Positions 1 through 13,613 are shown, counted from the stretch's first letter. The stretch is DNA of 64,000 nt from Erythroxylum novogranatense (GCA_029891385.1 CM057224.1:28537005-28601004); one strand, 5' to 3'. Translations and numbers: made by a program. Notes: generated by a model from the sequence alone, not told the origin.

Positions 1-949
1 ATACATAACCTGCTTCCCACTACCATTAGCCCATCATCTCTCACTACCACTTCAGATCGCTTACCATTCTCAGATTTCCTCACGGCTTACTCAGTTCTGC
101 ATCCTACTCCTGCAACTCCTTGACCTTCTCCCTAAGGATAGGTCTCACCCTGAATTGAGCAAGAATACAATCTGACTGATCCTGTTTTAGACTTATCTTA
201 AGCTTGGCCATTTGCTCCAATAGAGGCAAGTAAACTGCCTGAACATAAGCTATCGATGACTTCCTACTCAATGCATCCGCCACTACATTAGCCTTGCTCG
301 ATGATACTCTATCATCGGTCATAGTCCTGAGCAACTCTAACCATCTTCTCTGCCTCAGATTCAGTTCTTTCTGGCTCATGATGTACTTAAGACTTTTGTG
401 ATCCGTGAAAACCCTTGTTTGAACCCCATACAGATAGTGTCTCCATATCTTTAAGGCAAAAATCACTGCTGCCAATTCCGGATCATGAGTCGGATAATTC
501 AACTCATATGGCTTCAACAAATGTGAAGCATAGGGTATCACTTTGTCATTCGCATTAATACACAACCTAAGCCTCTTCTCGAAGCATCATCAGATATCGT
601 ATACCCCTGATCTCCATTGGGCAGGATTAAAATGGGAGCACTAGTTAACCGCTGCTTAAGCTCCTCAAAACTCTGTTGGCAATCCTCATTCCAGATAAGC
701 ACGATTCTTCCTTGACTTAGTCATAGGGGCAGCTATTTTGAGAATCCTTCCACAAACCTTTGTAATATCCTGCCAGCCCGAAAACTCCGTACCTCTTTTC
801 TTGTCTTAGGCTCTTGCCAATTCACTCACGCTTCCACTTTTCTCGGATCAACATGAATTCCTTTCTTTGGAAATCACATGTCCAAGGAAAACTACTTCAT
901 CACCAAAATTCACACTTGCTAAATTTGGCATACACTCCTGCTCTCTCAA
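1..949 (-). pseudogene. Tek-0 pol: RT thumb, RNase H and start of the integrase linker (broken)
   Basis: Read on the minus strand from 949, this starts in the RT connection (FLGHVIS-like residues) and runs into RNase H. The clearest frame, 565-104, holds [32 protein letters not shown] and [12 protein letters not shown], the conserved core of Ty3 RNase H with its acidic residues in the first two motifs. Frame changes occur near 300-320, where KDYD-type residues are expected, and again between 566 and 949. Below 104 the frame breaks again before a recognisable RDDGLMVVGSRLC-type stretch. It continues directly from the RT piece at 14352 once LARD-T is taken out of the map. Assignment to RNase H is secure; activity is not possible as read. 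Confidence 0.88.
945..949. repeat. Target-site duplication of LARD-T, left copy (CTCAA)
   Basis: CTCAA immediately precedes the first LTR base (TGTAGCAC at 950) and recurs at 14352-14356 after the last LTR base. It lies inside the Tek-0 RT codons, so the insertion point is exact. Confidence 0.92.
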
Positions 950-1418
950 TGTAGCACTTAACTACATGAGACCCAACCCGACATCTACAAAGGACATCCG
1001 AGTCCGTGACCCATGAGGCGGCATGCTAAAGCGACATTACCTTTTTAAAACTCATTATTGCACTTTCTTTTCAAAACAGTTAAACGCGAAATCAATAAAC
1101 ACTTTGGGCGACTTATCATAAAAACATTTTCAATTACCAAACACTCTCGGTCACTAATTAGCACTCAATGGTGCTTAATCAAGACATAAACAGAAGGCAT
1201 GACCAATTGGGTTCCAATGCGATTTCGAACACATTTCGATAATCACAAACACAATACACTTTTTTTTTCATTTATTAAGCTAGGGCCCACTGAACAAAAC
1301 ATTATACTAATGCAGATGTGACGACACTGATCCCGACCCGATACTCTGCCTTGCTAGCAACGATCATACTCCCGTTGATCTAACGGGTACTCTTGATTCT
1401 GAAAACAATTGCAATGTT

Positions 1419-1480
1419 GGGTGAGTTTGTGAACTCGGTGAGAAACCATCATCGATGGTTTACCCAACTCATGCATATAT
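1419..1480 (-). promoter_or_regulatory. Promoter-like stem-loop module in LTR A
   Basis: On the plus strand GAGTT (1423-1427), TGTG, AACTC (1432-1436) forms a five-pair stem with a four-base loop. In sense it is followed by ACCCAACA and preceded by a TATATA stretch (1474-1482). A second hairpin, AAACCATC-ATC-GATGGTTT, sits at 1444-1462. The position and CTCACCC tail match modules in the Tek-0, Tek-1, Tek-2, Solo-1 and Solo-2 LTRs. The promoter role is inferred. Confidence 0.5.
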
Positions 1481-2866
1481 AGTCAATTCACATTGCATCG
1501 CATAATATCACATTTCAAATAATTCATGCATTACCAATTTCACACGTATAAGGCGTATCGCCTTTCGCAAATATCACATTTAATCATTCACATATTTATG
1601 ATGCACGTGTGACACTTTTCATTCTCATTTTGTTGTTGTGACCGAAAGCATATCGGTGATCGGTATTCAATTTTGTCTAGGGGTAGGAGAGCCCTCTGGT
1701 ATGCCTAACTCCCCTCGAGCTCAAGCTTCGGTTCATTAATGTAAATCATATTTTTGGCAAGTAGGAGAGCCATCCGGTATGCACTATCGCCCACTCACTT
1801 TAGGGATAGGAGAGCCCTCTGGTATGCACTAATCCCTTTCACACAATAGGACCCCACACCCCACCCGTGGGTGTTTGCAGTTTTTTATCATGGTGTGTTT
1901 CTTGGGTTTTACCGCGGCATCCTCAAATATTGATGGCGTCTCGGTCCATAACTATCATTCAATCGATCATTTAACTATGCATGAATGCATATGTTCACTA
2001 TCCATTTTCAGTCATTTCACATTTCTTGGACCTTTAGTCCCAGTATTTCGATCATATACACATTTCAATTATTACTCTAACACTTTTACAATTGATTCAC
2101 TATTGCATTTATGCACATTTATTCACATTTTGCACTTCCATATCTCATCCAATATTTGAACACCCATGGTTCAAATCAATCAAAACAATCACACATATCC
2201 ATCCAGTATCTCCACATGGCATATGTACACAAATGTAACATATATAGGTTGAGAAACCAACTAGGTTACTCACCGCACTTCAAGCTACAACTGAAGTCTT
2301 AGCATTGCCTGTGGAATTGCTCCATCTAGTGCCTCTAAAACAATCGTAATAATCGAATATCACTCATTGCACAATTTCCAATATTAAAAAATGCAAATGT
2401 AGCAAATACATCGAGTATTGTACATGTTATGACATTCCTAAATATTCCCAACTCAATCCTCTTTCACTCTAATTCATAATAATTCTAAATATCATAATTC
2501 AATTTACAAATTTTCATACTCTAAAGTCACATTTCAATTGAAATCACATTCACTTATTCATCGCCACTAGATTAGATAATCATCTCGATTAAATTCCAAA
2601 TTCTCATCTTATCAATTCACAAAATCTTAGCCTCTAAATTCCAATTAATCAGTCTCTAAAATCCAATTAATCATCAAGGAACCAATTCAATTGAAATTAA
2701 ACCTCAAACTCATTACTTGTAACAATCACCTTAAAATCACTTAATTTCATTCTCCCATATGCAATTCTTAGTCTAAAAAATCAATTGATCCAATAACCAA
2801 ACTCATAAGAAAATTAATCCTCAAAATTTCCTATAAAAATAAACCATTTCTCTTCGGGTTCACATG

Positions 2867-3042
2867 TCCTCGCCGCGACGAATCCACACCTCTCGCCGTG
2901 TCGTAAAATCCTCCGCTCGTCGCGACGTGCGGACTTATCTCGCTCGTCGCGGCTCACCAATTAAATTATTTCCTTATCGTCGCGACGTGCACGCTGGGTT
3001 GGCTCGCCGCGGCGTGTTCATCACACGTCGCAACGTGCGAAC
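2867..3042. repeat. CpG-dense CGCGACGTGC-type block in LTR A
   Basis: About seven imperfect units of 20-35 bp, each centred on CGCCGCGACG or CGTCGCGACGTGC, stand in otherwise AT-rich LTR sequence. Related blocks lie at 9200-9372, 47658-47872, 50351-50540, 51941-52072 and 59171-59362. The 120-residue frame crossing this block is a by-product of its base composition. Confidence 0.85.
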
Positions 3043-3998
3043 CCAGAAAATCGTCCGAAGCCCAGAAATTTCTCAGATCTTCTGGTTTAAATCCGTCCAA
3101 AACACTCCAGATCACTCCCAATCAACTACATATACTACACTCAACTCATTTCTAACCTTAAATCCATCAAATAACCATTATTCATTAAAAACCCAAATCA
3201 AAATCAACATTTTTCTCAAAACCTAACTTTCGAAACTTTCAAATCCTTATAACGATTTCGTTACTCACTCAATGATCAAATTAAACGATTCAAATCATAA
3301 AGAAGAAGAAGCTTACTTGATTCTAGCTTTCAAACCTTTGAAAATCCTCCAAGAATCTCCAAATCCAAGCTACTCTCCACCCACTGCGAAACTCAATCAT
3401 TTTGAAAGCAAAAACGATTTCGTCGATGCTTTAGACATATATATATAAAATGACTTAGGGCTTGTTTGCTACAAGTCCCAATTCTGAACCACCTCAATCC
3501 AATTTCTGATTCTAATTTCTCCCGATTCGCAATAACAATTAATAATAACTCTTAAAATCACAACTCAATTTGTCTCATATCAATTGTCAATAAATCTCGG
3601 ACCCGGAATTCAATTAATCAGTCACTATACCATTTTTTCGGTCCGGTCTCGATTCTCTAAAAATTCCAGAAAAATTTCCATAAATTCACAAAATTTGGAA
3701 TTACATATTCCTACACTCCAATCTCATAATTCAATCCTCTAAATTCAATTTTCTCATTCCAATTCCCTATTCGAAACTCATTTATACACTTATCACACAA
3801 TTTCCAATTTTTCCACAATTCAATCGGGAAATGTCATACATGTACGTATATTAATATACTTATACCATCAATAATCATTTGCCGATGACTATAGAAATTA
3901 TGATGCATGTATCATGTAAAATTCACATTTGCCTGTACTCTAACCTGACCCGATCCAATTTTCAGATATACCCGTCACTTCGGTAACGGGATGTTACA

Positions 3999-4020
3999 AT
4001 TCTCCCCTCCTAATAAAAAT
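3999..4020 (-). other. Polypurine tract of LARD-T unit A
   Basis: In sense it reads TTATTAGGAGGGGAGAAT directly before the LTR start TGTAACATCC. It is preceded by TTCGAGGACGAAAT (4022-4035), the same word that ends the Tek-1 pol frame at 31199-31212. Confidence 0.85.
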
Positions 4021-7000
4021 TTCGTCCTCGAAATTTCACATACGATCAATTAGGAAGACGGGAGATTTATTCTGATCACTATAACACTGTTTCCCACTAT
4101 ATCAATACTGAAATTCTATTTATGCCAATTCACCCAAATTAACACAATCAATTACCTCTTTTCCTTTCTCAAATTCCACATTTGTACTCACTATTCTTTA
4201 CTTTCAATCTAATCAAACACACATTCGATCATATCAATATTCCCTATCTCGGTCCATATAACACTTTACAAATCCAAATCACCTTTTTAGTTCACATTAA
4301 CTTACCAATTTATAGTTCTATTCACAACACAATCACATCGAGGCCACTTATAACAAATTTAATTTCTCCCAAATTTTACCTTTATCTTTATCTCGGTGTA
4401 TCTTGGTCGAGGCGATACACTTCAAAACATTTCATTAACCGATTATCGATCACATCACTATCGGGTTCAAACGCCAATTTCATAAACTTCTCAACAACCT
4501 CGATAAAATCAATTGATTCATCAACATGAACTATGATTTCACAATTCCTATTTGATTCATTTCACCTTATTTACACTTGTCTCTTATAGAGTACACCTTT
4601 GACCCTTATACACTTTACCAATGGTAACACCAATAAGCAATTAATATGCACTCAATCAATTTGAATCGTACATCAACCTCACATCCCTATGAACTCTATA
4701 ATATCGATTTCACATTTATCTCCAACGATCAAGTCTGTTGGTTATTCACACAAACAATTACTCGATGTCACACTCTACTTTTATTACCCTTCAATACACT
4801 CTTATTCAACATAAAGCTTTGATCGTTCCTTATAGTTCCTTGATGGGTATTACCCATATTTCTTAATTCATCCTATCAATCATTTTCTCAAAGTTGAATT
4901 CATTTTCAATTCCTCAATCTTGCTTTGCCAATCCTTTTGCACACACACATCGATTTAGAATTCAATTACCATTAATATTTCCTTTTGTCCCATCTTTGGT
5001 TCGACGACTCACACTCGAGTCACAATAGGTTTTAAAAAACTTATCGCTCAAATTGAAATTTTCGCCATCAAATTTTCCGATTCAATACTTCACATTGCAT
5101 AACTAACTTAATTTTGAAATACTCAAACACATAATTTGCTCAAATCTTTCAAATTCGAAATACTTGATCGCATAATCTTTTCACTACTCTCGATTTACTA
5201 ATATGTCAATCATTATCACTTTCATGTATCCATAGATACATCTAAACACATTTATGTGCAAATAGGGTCTCTAAATTTTCCAAACAATAACCAAGACAAT
5301 ATCTATCGGTCATCAAACCACAATTAGGCCCATGAGATTATATTTATCCTATACACATATAATCACTTTATACTATTTCCACAGATTGCATCATAGCCCT
5401 TTTGGGACACTTTGGTAAATATTACAAAATCTCCAAATGTCTCATATACACATGTCCTTGCAAATTTAGCATGTTATCATCATCTCTATCGACACTAAGT
5501 CTCCCAATGTGCCATATTCAATACTAATTAAATCACTATTTATTTGATCAACTAAGATTCATTCTTCGACACTTACATAATAAACAATTTCCTCAACTGT
5601 GCTAATTCATACATTTCATTTTCAAATGCATTCAATTACTCATCTATGCTCATAGTCATTATTCACTCTAAATACGATTGAGACATTTTAATCTTGATAG
5701 CATAGTAAACTCTTCATACACATGATCACTTCAGTATAATTTTCTAATTATCGATTGTCTCCAATGAGGAACAATTCTCTTATAACTTTCTCAGGTTTCA
5801 TCTAGTATAATCTAACCACCTATTCCTTTACACTAATTTTCCACATAATTCAATTTAGTCACTCTCATTTTAAACTAGATCGATAACACATTTATCATAT
5901 CCAATTGTACTTTCCGAACATTTTTACACCAATATTCGCGAACTGATATATATATATATATATTTTATTTTTTTATTTTTTTTTCCAATTACGCATCCAA
6001 TGTCTTATCACTGTTCCATAATTCTATTACATAGTCAGATTCTTTACCTTAGCATAATATACATCCTTTCAGTCACATATTTTATTTCTTACTCTTGAGT
6101 CTCCGCCAGGATTTAGACTCCCAATAATAACTTTTCATTCGTTTCAAATTTATCTCTAATTAAATCATTTAATCAACTCAACCCAATTCAGGGGAACTCC
6201 TCTTTGTAGAAGATTTCTATCTATTTTTATTAATACCACTTATGAAATTCCTAATCATTTACATTCACCACATTTCTTGTCAGTCATTCTCAATGCCTTC
6301 AGAAATCAATTTCAACTATACTCATTATATCCCATAAGGATCAATTAAGCCTCAGTTCCAATAAATCAGAACATCCTTGTTAATACTGTTCATTGAGGCA
6401 CATATCATCTAAATCGTTTCATCAATATCGAGAGACAGATATGAAATAATTCACCCATTAATCACTTACACCGTCGATCTATAATTCCATTTATATCCTA
6501 TTTACAATCTCAACACATTCCAATAAATCACTATAAACGCTTTGACTTCTCATTCTAACTCAAACTGAACTTTACACTACAAGAACTATGATCGGCGGTT
6601 ATCCACTAACTTTCGCTAGCCATGGTACCCCATAATCGATATGCGTTCTATAGGCAAATCAACTTAACCTTGACATCTATTTCATCTTCCATTATCATTT
6701 TCATACATTTCAATCCTTTCATTATTGATTCATACTACAATCATTCTCAATTTCCCACTTAACACATTCGACTTTAAGTCACAAAGCCCTATTCATAACT
6801 CTTATCACCAAGTCAAACCCAATTGTATTCTCTATAAATCGCAGGACATTTTATTTCCATTCACTTTGCTTATACACTATCAATCTTACCAATTTCATCA
6901 TATCGCTATTTCCTCTATCAATTCACCACTATACATTCATATCTATTTTTCCATTCCAAGATACACTCCAAAGATAACACGGATGTTGCTTTTCATAACA

Positions 7001-7270
7001 TATACACTAATACCAATACACCAAATCCTCATTTGTCAAATCGAACCATACACTTTTTCTTATTTCACATATTCACAATTTCCTTTTAATCACATTCTAA
7101 CGTATTCTCTTTTCTCACTATTTCTCATCACTTAAACCACTAGTGCAGGCTCATGCGTGCGACTCATATGCTAGGCGGGATCGATTGTCACTATCTGCTT
7201 TGGTGACATGACTTGAATGTATGCAATTTGACATATTTTTCTCGAAAGCCCATGTAAGATTGTACTTACG

Positions 7271-7283
7271 GGCTCGATACCAC
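7271..7283 (-). other. Degenerate primer-binding site of unit A
   Basis: Minus strand reads TGGTATCGAGCC, four bases from the LTR B edge. The intact site of unit B at 13598-13610 reads TGGTATCAGAGCCC, so one base is missing here. It would pair with initiator tRNA-Met. Confidence 0.75.
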
Positions 7284-7756
7284 AAATGTAGCACCTGACT
7301 CCCATGAGACCCAAACCCGACATCTGATGACATATCCGAGTCCGTGACCCATGAGGGCTGCATCTTCAAGCGACATTACCTTTTTAAAACTCATTATTGC
7401 ACTTTTCTTTTCAAAACAGTTAAGCGAAATCAATAAACACTTTGGGCCGACTTATCATAAAAACATTTTCAATTACCAAACACTCTCGGTCACTAATTAG
7501 CACTCAATGGTGCTTAATCGATTACATAAATGAAAGGCATGACCCAATTGGGTTCCAATGCGATTTCAACACATTTCGATAATCACAAACACAATACACT
7601 TTTTTCATTTATTAAGCTAGGGCCCATCAACAAAACATTATACTAATGCAGATGTGGCGACACCGATCCCGACCCGATACTACGCCTTGCTAGCAACGAT
7701 CATACTCCGTTGATCTAATCAGGGTACTCTTGATTCTGAAAAACAATTGCAATGTT

Positions 7757-7820
7757 GGGTGAGTTTGCGAACTCAGTGAGAAACCATCATCGATGGTTTA
7801 CCCAACTCATGCATATATAG
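7757..7820 (-). promoter_or_regulatory. Promoter-like stem-loop module in LTR B
   Basis: GAGTT (7761-7765), loop TGCG, AACTC (7770-7774). It has the same layout as LTR A, with a one-base loop difference and an intact stem. The TATATA stretch follows near 7813-7819. Confidence 0.5.
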
Positions 7821-9199
7821 TCAATTCACATTGCATCGCATAATATCACATTTCAAATAATTCATGCATTACCAATTTCACACGTATAAGGCGTATCGCC
7901 TTTCGCAAATATCACATTTAATCATTCACATATTTATGATGCACGTGTGACACTTTTCATTCTCATTTTGTTGTTGTGACCGAGCGCATATCAGTGATCA
8001 GTATTCAATTTTGTCTAGGGAGTAGGAGAGCCCTCTGGGTATGCACTAACTCCCCTCGAGCTTGAAGCTCGGTTCAGTAACAGAAATCATATTTTTGGCA
8101 AGTAGGAGAGCCCTCTGGGTATGCACTACTGCCCACTCACTTTAGGGATAGGAGAGCCCTCTGGGTATGCACTAATCCCTTTCACACAATAGGACCCCAC
8201 ACCCCACCCGTAGGTGTTTGCGAGTTTCTTCACGGCGTGTGTTCTTGGGTTTTACCGCGGCATCCTCAAATATTCAATGGCGTCTCGGTCCACACTATCA
8301 TTAATCGATCATTTAACTATGCATGAATGCATATGTTCACTATCCATTTTCAGTCATTTCACATTTCTTGGACCTTTAGTCCGTATTTCGATCATATACA
8401 CATTTCAATTATTACTCTAACACTTTTACAATTCGATTCACTATTGCATTTATGCACATTTTGCACTTCCATATCTCATCCAATATTTGAACACCCATGG
8501 TTGAAATCAATCAAAACGATCACACATATCCATCCGTATCTCCACATGGCATATGTACACAAATGTAACATATATAGGTTGAGAAACCAACTAGGTTACT
8601 CACCGCACTTCCGAAACTACAGCTGAAGTCTTAGCCTTTGCCTGTGGAATTGCTCCATCTGTTGCCTCTAAAACAATCGTAATAATCGAATATCACTCAT
8701 TGCACAATTTCCAATATTAAAAAAATGCAAATGTAGCAAATACATGAGTATTGTACATGTTATGACATTCCTAAATATTCCCAACTCAATCCTCTTTCAC
8801 TCTAATTCATAATAATTCCAAATATCATAATTCAATTTAAAAATTTTCATACTCTAAAGTCACATTTCAATTGAAATCACATTCACTGTTCACTGCCACT
8901 AGATTCCGATAATCATCTGATTAAATTCCAAATTCTCATCTTATCAATTCACAAAATCTTAGCCTCTAAATTCCAATTAATCAGTCTCTAAAATCCAATT
9001 AATCATCAAGGAACCAATTCAATTGAAATTAAACCTCAAACTCATTACTTGTAACAATCACCTTAAAATCACTTAATTTCATTCTCCCATATGCAATTCT
9101 TAGTCTCAAAAAATCAATTGATCCAATAACCAAACTCATAAGAAAATTAATCCTCAAAATTTCCTATAAAAATAAACCATTTCTCTTCGGGTTCACATG

Positions 9200-9372
9200 T
9201 CCTCGCCGCGACGAATCCACACCTCTCGCCGTGTCGTAAAATCCCCGCTTCGTCGCGACGTGCGGACTTATCTCGCTCGTCGCGGCTCACCAATTAAATT
9301 ATTTCCTTATCGTCGCGACGTGCCGCTTGGGTTGGCTCGCAAGGTTGTGTTCATCTGCGTCATGACGTGCGA
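9200..9372. repeat. CpG-dense CGCGACGTGC-type block in LTR B
   Basis: Counterpart of 2867-3042. Several CG dinucleotides have become CA or TG, for example CATGACGTGC at 9361-9370 where LTR A has GTCGCAACGTGC, as expected of methylated cytosine decay. Confidence 0.85.
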
Positions 9373-10310
9373 ATCCGAAAATCGTCCAAAACCGAAATTT
9401 CTCGATCTTACGGTTTAAATCCGTCAAAACACTCCAGATCACTCCCGATCAACTACATATACTACACTCGACTCATTTCTAACCTTAAATCCATCAAATA
9501 ACCATTATTCATTAAAACCCAAATCAAAATCAACATTTTCTCAAAACCTAACTTTGAAACTTTCAAATCCTCATAACGATTTCACATTACTCACTCAATG
9601 ATCAAATTAAGCGATTCAAATCATAAAGAAGAAGAAGCTTACTTGATTCTAGCTTTCAACCCTTTGAAAATCCTCGAAGAATCTCCAAATCAAGCTACTC
9701 TCCACCCACGGCGAAACTCAATCATTTTGAAAGCAAAACGATTTATTCGATGCTTTAGACATATATATATAAAATGACTTAGGGCTTGTTTGCTACTGAG
9801 TCCCAATTACGAACCACCTCGATCCAATTTCTGATTCTAATTTCTCCCGATTCGCAATAACAATTAATAATAACTCTTAAAATCACAACTCAATTTGTCT
9901 CATATCAATTGTCAATAAATCTCGACCGAATTCAATTAATCAGTCACTATACCATTTTTTCGGTCGGTCTCGATTCTCTAAAATTCCAAAAATTTCCATA
10001 AATTCACAAAATTTGGAATTACATATTCCTACACTCCAATCTCATAATTCAATCCTCTAAATTCAATTTTCTCATTCCAATTCCTATTCAAACTCATTTA
10101 TACACTTATCACACAATTTCCAAATTTTCCACAATTCAATCGGAAATGTCATACATGTACATATATTAATATACTTATGCCATCAATAATCATTTACCGA
10201 TGACTATAGAAATTATGATGCATGTATCATGTAAAATTCACATTTGCACGTACTCTAACTTTGACGATCCAATTTTCGGATATACCGTCACTTGATAGCA
10301 GGATGTTACA

Positions 10311-13300
10311 ATTCTCCTCCTAATAAAAATTTAGTCCTCGAAATTTCACATACGATCAATTAGGAAGGCGGAGATTTATTCCATCACTATAACACTGCTT
10401 CCCACTATATCAATACAGAATTCTATTTATGCCAATTCACTGAAATTAACACAATCAATTACCTCTTTTTCCTTTCTCAAATTCCACACTGTACTCACTA
10501 TTCTTTACTTTCAATCTAATCAAACACACATTCGATCATATCAATATTCCCTATATCGGTCCATATAACACTTTACAAATCCAAATCACCTTTTTAGTTC
10601 ACATTAACTTACCAATTTATAGTTCTATTCACAACACAATCACATCGAGGCCACTTATAACAAATTTAATTTCTCCCAAATTTTACCTTTATCTTTATCT
10701 CAGTGTATCTTGGTCGAGGCGATACACTTCAAAACATTTCATTAACCGATTATCAGATCACATCACTATCGGGTTCAAACGCCAATTTCATAAACTTCTC
10801 AACAACCTCGATAAAATCAATTCGATTCATCGACATGAACTATGATTTCACAATTCCTATTTCAGATTCATTTCACCTTATTTACACTGTCTCTTATAGA
10901 GTACACCTTTGACCCCTTATACACTTTACCAATGGTAACACCAATAAGCAATTAATATGCACTCAATCAATTTGAACTGTACATCAACCTCACATCCCTA
11001 TGAACTCTATAATATCGATTTCACATTTATCTCCAATACCAAGTCATTGGTTATTCACACAAACAATTACTCGATGTCACACTCTACTTTTATTACCCTT
11101 CAATACACTCTTATTCGAACATAAAGCTTTGATCGTTCCTTATAGTTCCTTCAGTGGGTATTACCCATATTTCTTAATTCAGTCCTATCAATCATTTTCT
11201 CAAAAGTTGAATTCATTTTCAATTCCTCAATCTTGCTTTGCCAATCCTTTTTGCACACACACATCTGATTTAGAATTCAATTACCATTAATATTTCCTTT
11301 TGTCCCATCTTTGGTTCGACGGCTCACACTCGAGTCACAATAGGTTTTAAAAAAACTTATCGCTCAAATTGAAATTTTCGCCATCAAATTTTCCGATTCA
11401 ATACTTCACGTTGCATAACTAACTTAATTTTGAAATACTCAAACACATAATTCATTCAAATCTTTCAAATTCGAAATACTTCAATCGCATAATCTTTTCA
11501 CTACTCTCGGTTACTAATATTTCAATCATTATCACTTTGCGTATCCATAGATACATCTAAACACATTTACTGTGCAAATAGGGTCTCTAAATTTTCCAAA
11601 CAATAACCAATTACAATATCTATCACCATCAAACCACAATTAGACCCATGAGATTATATTTATCCTATACACATATAATCACTTTATACTATTTCCACAG
11701 ATTGCATCATAGCCCTTTTGGGACACTTTGGTAAATATTACAAAATCTCCAAATGTCTCATATACACATGTCCCTTGCAAATTTAGCATGTTATCATCAT
11801 CTCTATCGACCTAAGTCTCCCGATGTGCCATATTCGAATACTAATTAAATCACTATTTATTTGATCAACTAAGATTCATTCTTACGACACTTGCATAATA
11901 AACAATTTCCTCAATGTGCTAATTCATACATTTCATTTTTCAAATGCATTCAATTACTCATCTATGCTCATAGTCATTATTCACTCTAAATCTGATTGAG
12001 ACATTTTAATCTTTAGTAGCATAGTAAACTCTTCATACATGATCACTTCAGTATAATTTTCTAATTATCGATTGTCTCCAATGAGGAACAATTCTCTTAT
12101 AACTTTCTCAGTTTCATCTTAGTATAATCTAACACCTATTCCTTTACACTAATTTTTCCACATAATTCAATTTAGTCACTCTCATTTTAAACTAGATCGA
12201 TAACACATTTATCATATCCAATTGTACTTTCGAACATTTTACACCAATATTCATGAATCGATATATATATATATATATATATTTATTTTTTATTTTTTAT
12301 TTTTTTTCCAATTCGCATCCAATGTCTTATCAACATGCTCCATAATTCTATTACATAGTCAGATTCTTTACCTTAGCATAATATACATCCTTTCAGTCAC
12401 ATATTTTATTTCTTACTCTTGAGTCTCCGCCAAGATTTAGACTCCCAATAATAACTTTTCATTCGTTTCAAATTTATCTCTAATTAAATCATTTAATCAA
12501 CTCAACCCAATTCAGGGGAACTCCTCTTTGTAGAAGATTTCTATCTATTTTTATCAATACCACTTATGAAATTCCTAATCATTTACATTCACCACATTTC
12601 TTGTCACCATTCTCAATGCCTTGAAATCAATTTCAACTATACTCATTATATCCCATAAGGATCAATTAAGCCTCGTTCAATAAATCGAACATCCTTGTTA
12701 ATACTGCTCATTGAGGCACATATCATCTAAATCGTTTCATCGATATCGAGAGACGGATATGAAATAATTCACCCATTAATCACTTACATTTGTCGATCTA
12801 TAATTCCATTTATATCCTATTTACAATCTCAACACATTCCAATAAATCACTATAAACGCTTTGACTTCTCATTCTAACTCAAACCGAACTTTACACTACA
12901 AGAACTATGACTGGCGGTTATCCACTAACTCGCTAGCCATGGTACCCCCATAATCAGATGTGCGTTCCTATAGGCAAATCAACTTAACCGTGACATCTAT
13001 TTCATCTTCCATTATCATTTTCATACATTTCAATCCTTTCATTATTGATTCATACTACAATCATTCTCAATTTCCCACTTAACACATTCTGACTTTAAGT
13101 CACAAAGCCCTATTCATAACTCTTATCACCAAAGTCAAACCCAATTGTATTCTCTATAAATCGCAGGACATTTTATTTCCATTCACTTTGCTTATACACT
13201 ATCAATCTTACCAATTTCATCATATCGCTATTTCCCTCTATCAATTCACCACTATACATTCATATCTATTTTTCCATTCCAAGATACACTCCAGTATAAC

Positions 13301-13613
13301 ACGGATGTTGCTTTTCATAACATATACACTAATACCAATACACCAAATCCTCATTTGTCAAATCGAACCATACACTTTTTTCTTATTTCACAATATTCAC
13401 AATTTCCTTTTAATCACATTCTAACGTATTCTCTTTTTCTCACTATTTCTCATCACTTAAACCACTAGTACAGGCTCATGCGTGCGACTCATATGCTAGA
13501 CTGGGGATCAGTTGTCACTATCTGCTGGTGACATGACTTGAATGTATGCACTTTGACACATTTTTCTCAGAAAGCCCATGTAAGATTGTACTTCTGGGCT
13601 CTGATACCACAAA
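10311..13613 (-). other. LARD-T internal region B (non-coding, 3303 bp)
   Basis: Colinear with internal A. It has a polypurine tract at 10311-10330, an (AT)n plus T-run at 12258-12310 and an intact primer site at 13598-13610. Frames at 10703-10912, 11000-11290, 12222-12422 and 13188-13424 do not keep the same reading in internal A, so none is supported as a gene. Confidence 0.8.
13598..13610 (-). other. Primer-binding site of LARD-T, initiator tRNA-Met type
   Basis: Minus strand reads TGGTATCAGAGCCC, separated by a few bases from the LTR C edge at 13614. This is the standard plant initiator tRNA-Met primer site and fixes the element's orientation. Confidence 0.9.

Larger units (their letters stand above)
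950..3998 (-). repeat. LARD-T LTR A (sense 3' LTR, 3049 bp)
   Basis: Starts TGTAGCAC and ends GGATGTTACA on the plus strand, with TG...CA termini. It is colinear with LTR B at 7287-10310, differing by substitutions and many 1-3 base indels. It holds a TATA/stem-loop module near 1420-1480, several repeats around the words AGTAGGAGAGCC and GTATGC (1681-1840), and a CpG-dense block at 2867-3042. Short frames inside it are not shared with LTR B and are not genes. Confidence 0.9.
3999..7286 (-). other. LARD-T internal region A (non-coding, 3288 bp)
   Basis: AT-rich sequence between LTR A and LTR B. It holds a polypurine tract at its sense 3' end, a degenerate primer site at 7271-7283 and an (AT)n plus T-run at 5947-5990. 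No retroviral motif is visible in any frame. The largest frames (4182-4529 and 6725-7135, plus strand) are antisense to the element and are broken or shortened in unit B. Part of the transcript could have a packaging role, but nothing here shows it. Confidence 0.8.
7287..10310 (-). repeat. LARD-T LTR B (middle LTR, 3024 bp)
   Basis: Begins TGTAGCAC and ends GGATGTTACA on the plus strand, colinear with LTR A. It is the downstream LTR of internal B and the upstream LTR of internal A. It keeps the stem-loop module (7757-7820) and the CpG-dense block (9200-9372). Confidence 0.9.

Noticed and set aside
2864..3226. 120-residue arginine-rich frame (and 73 residues at 9197-9418)
   Set aside because: Produced by the CpG-dense array; the two LTR copies do not keep the same protein.
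4182..7135. Open frames of 60-136 residues in the LARD-T internal regions (also 10703-13424)
   Set aside because: They are AT-rich, antisense to the element, match no motif, and are broken or shifted in the other unit.
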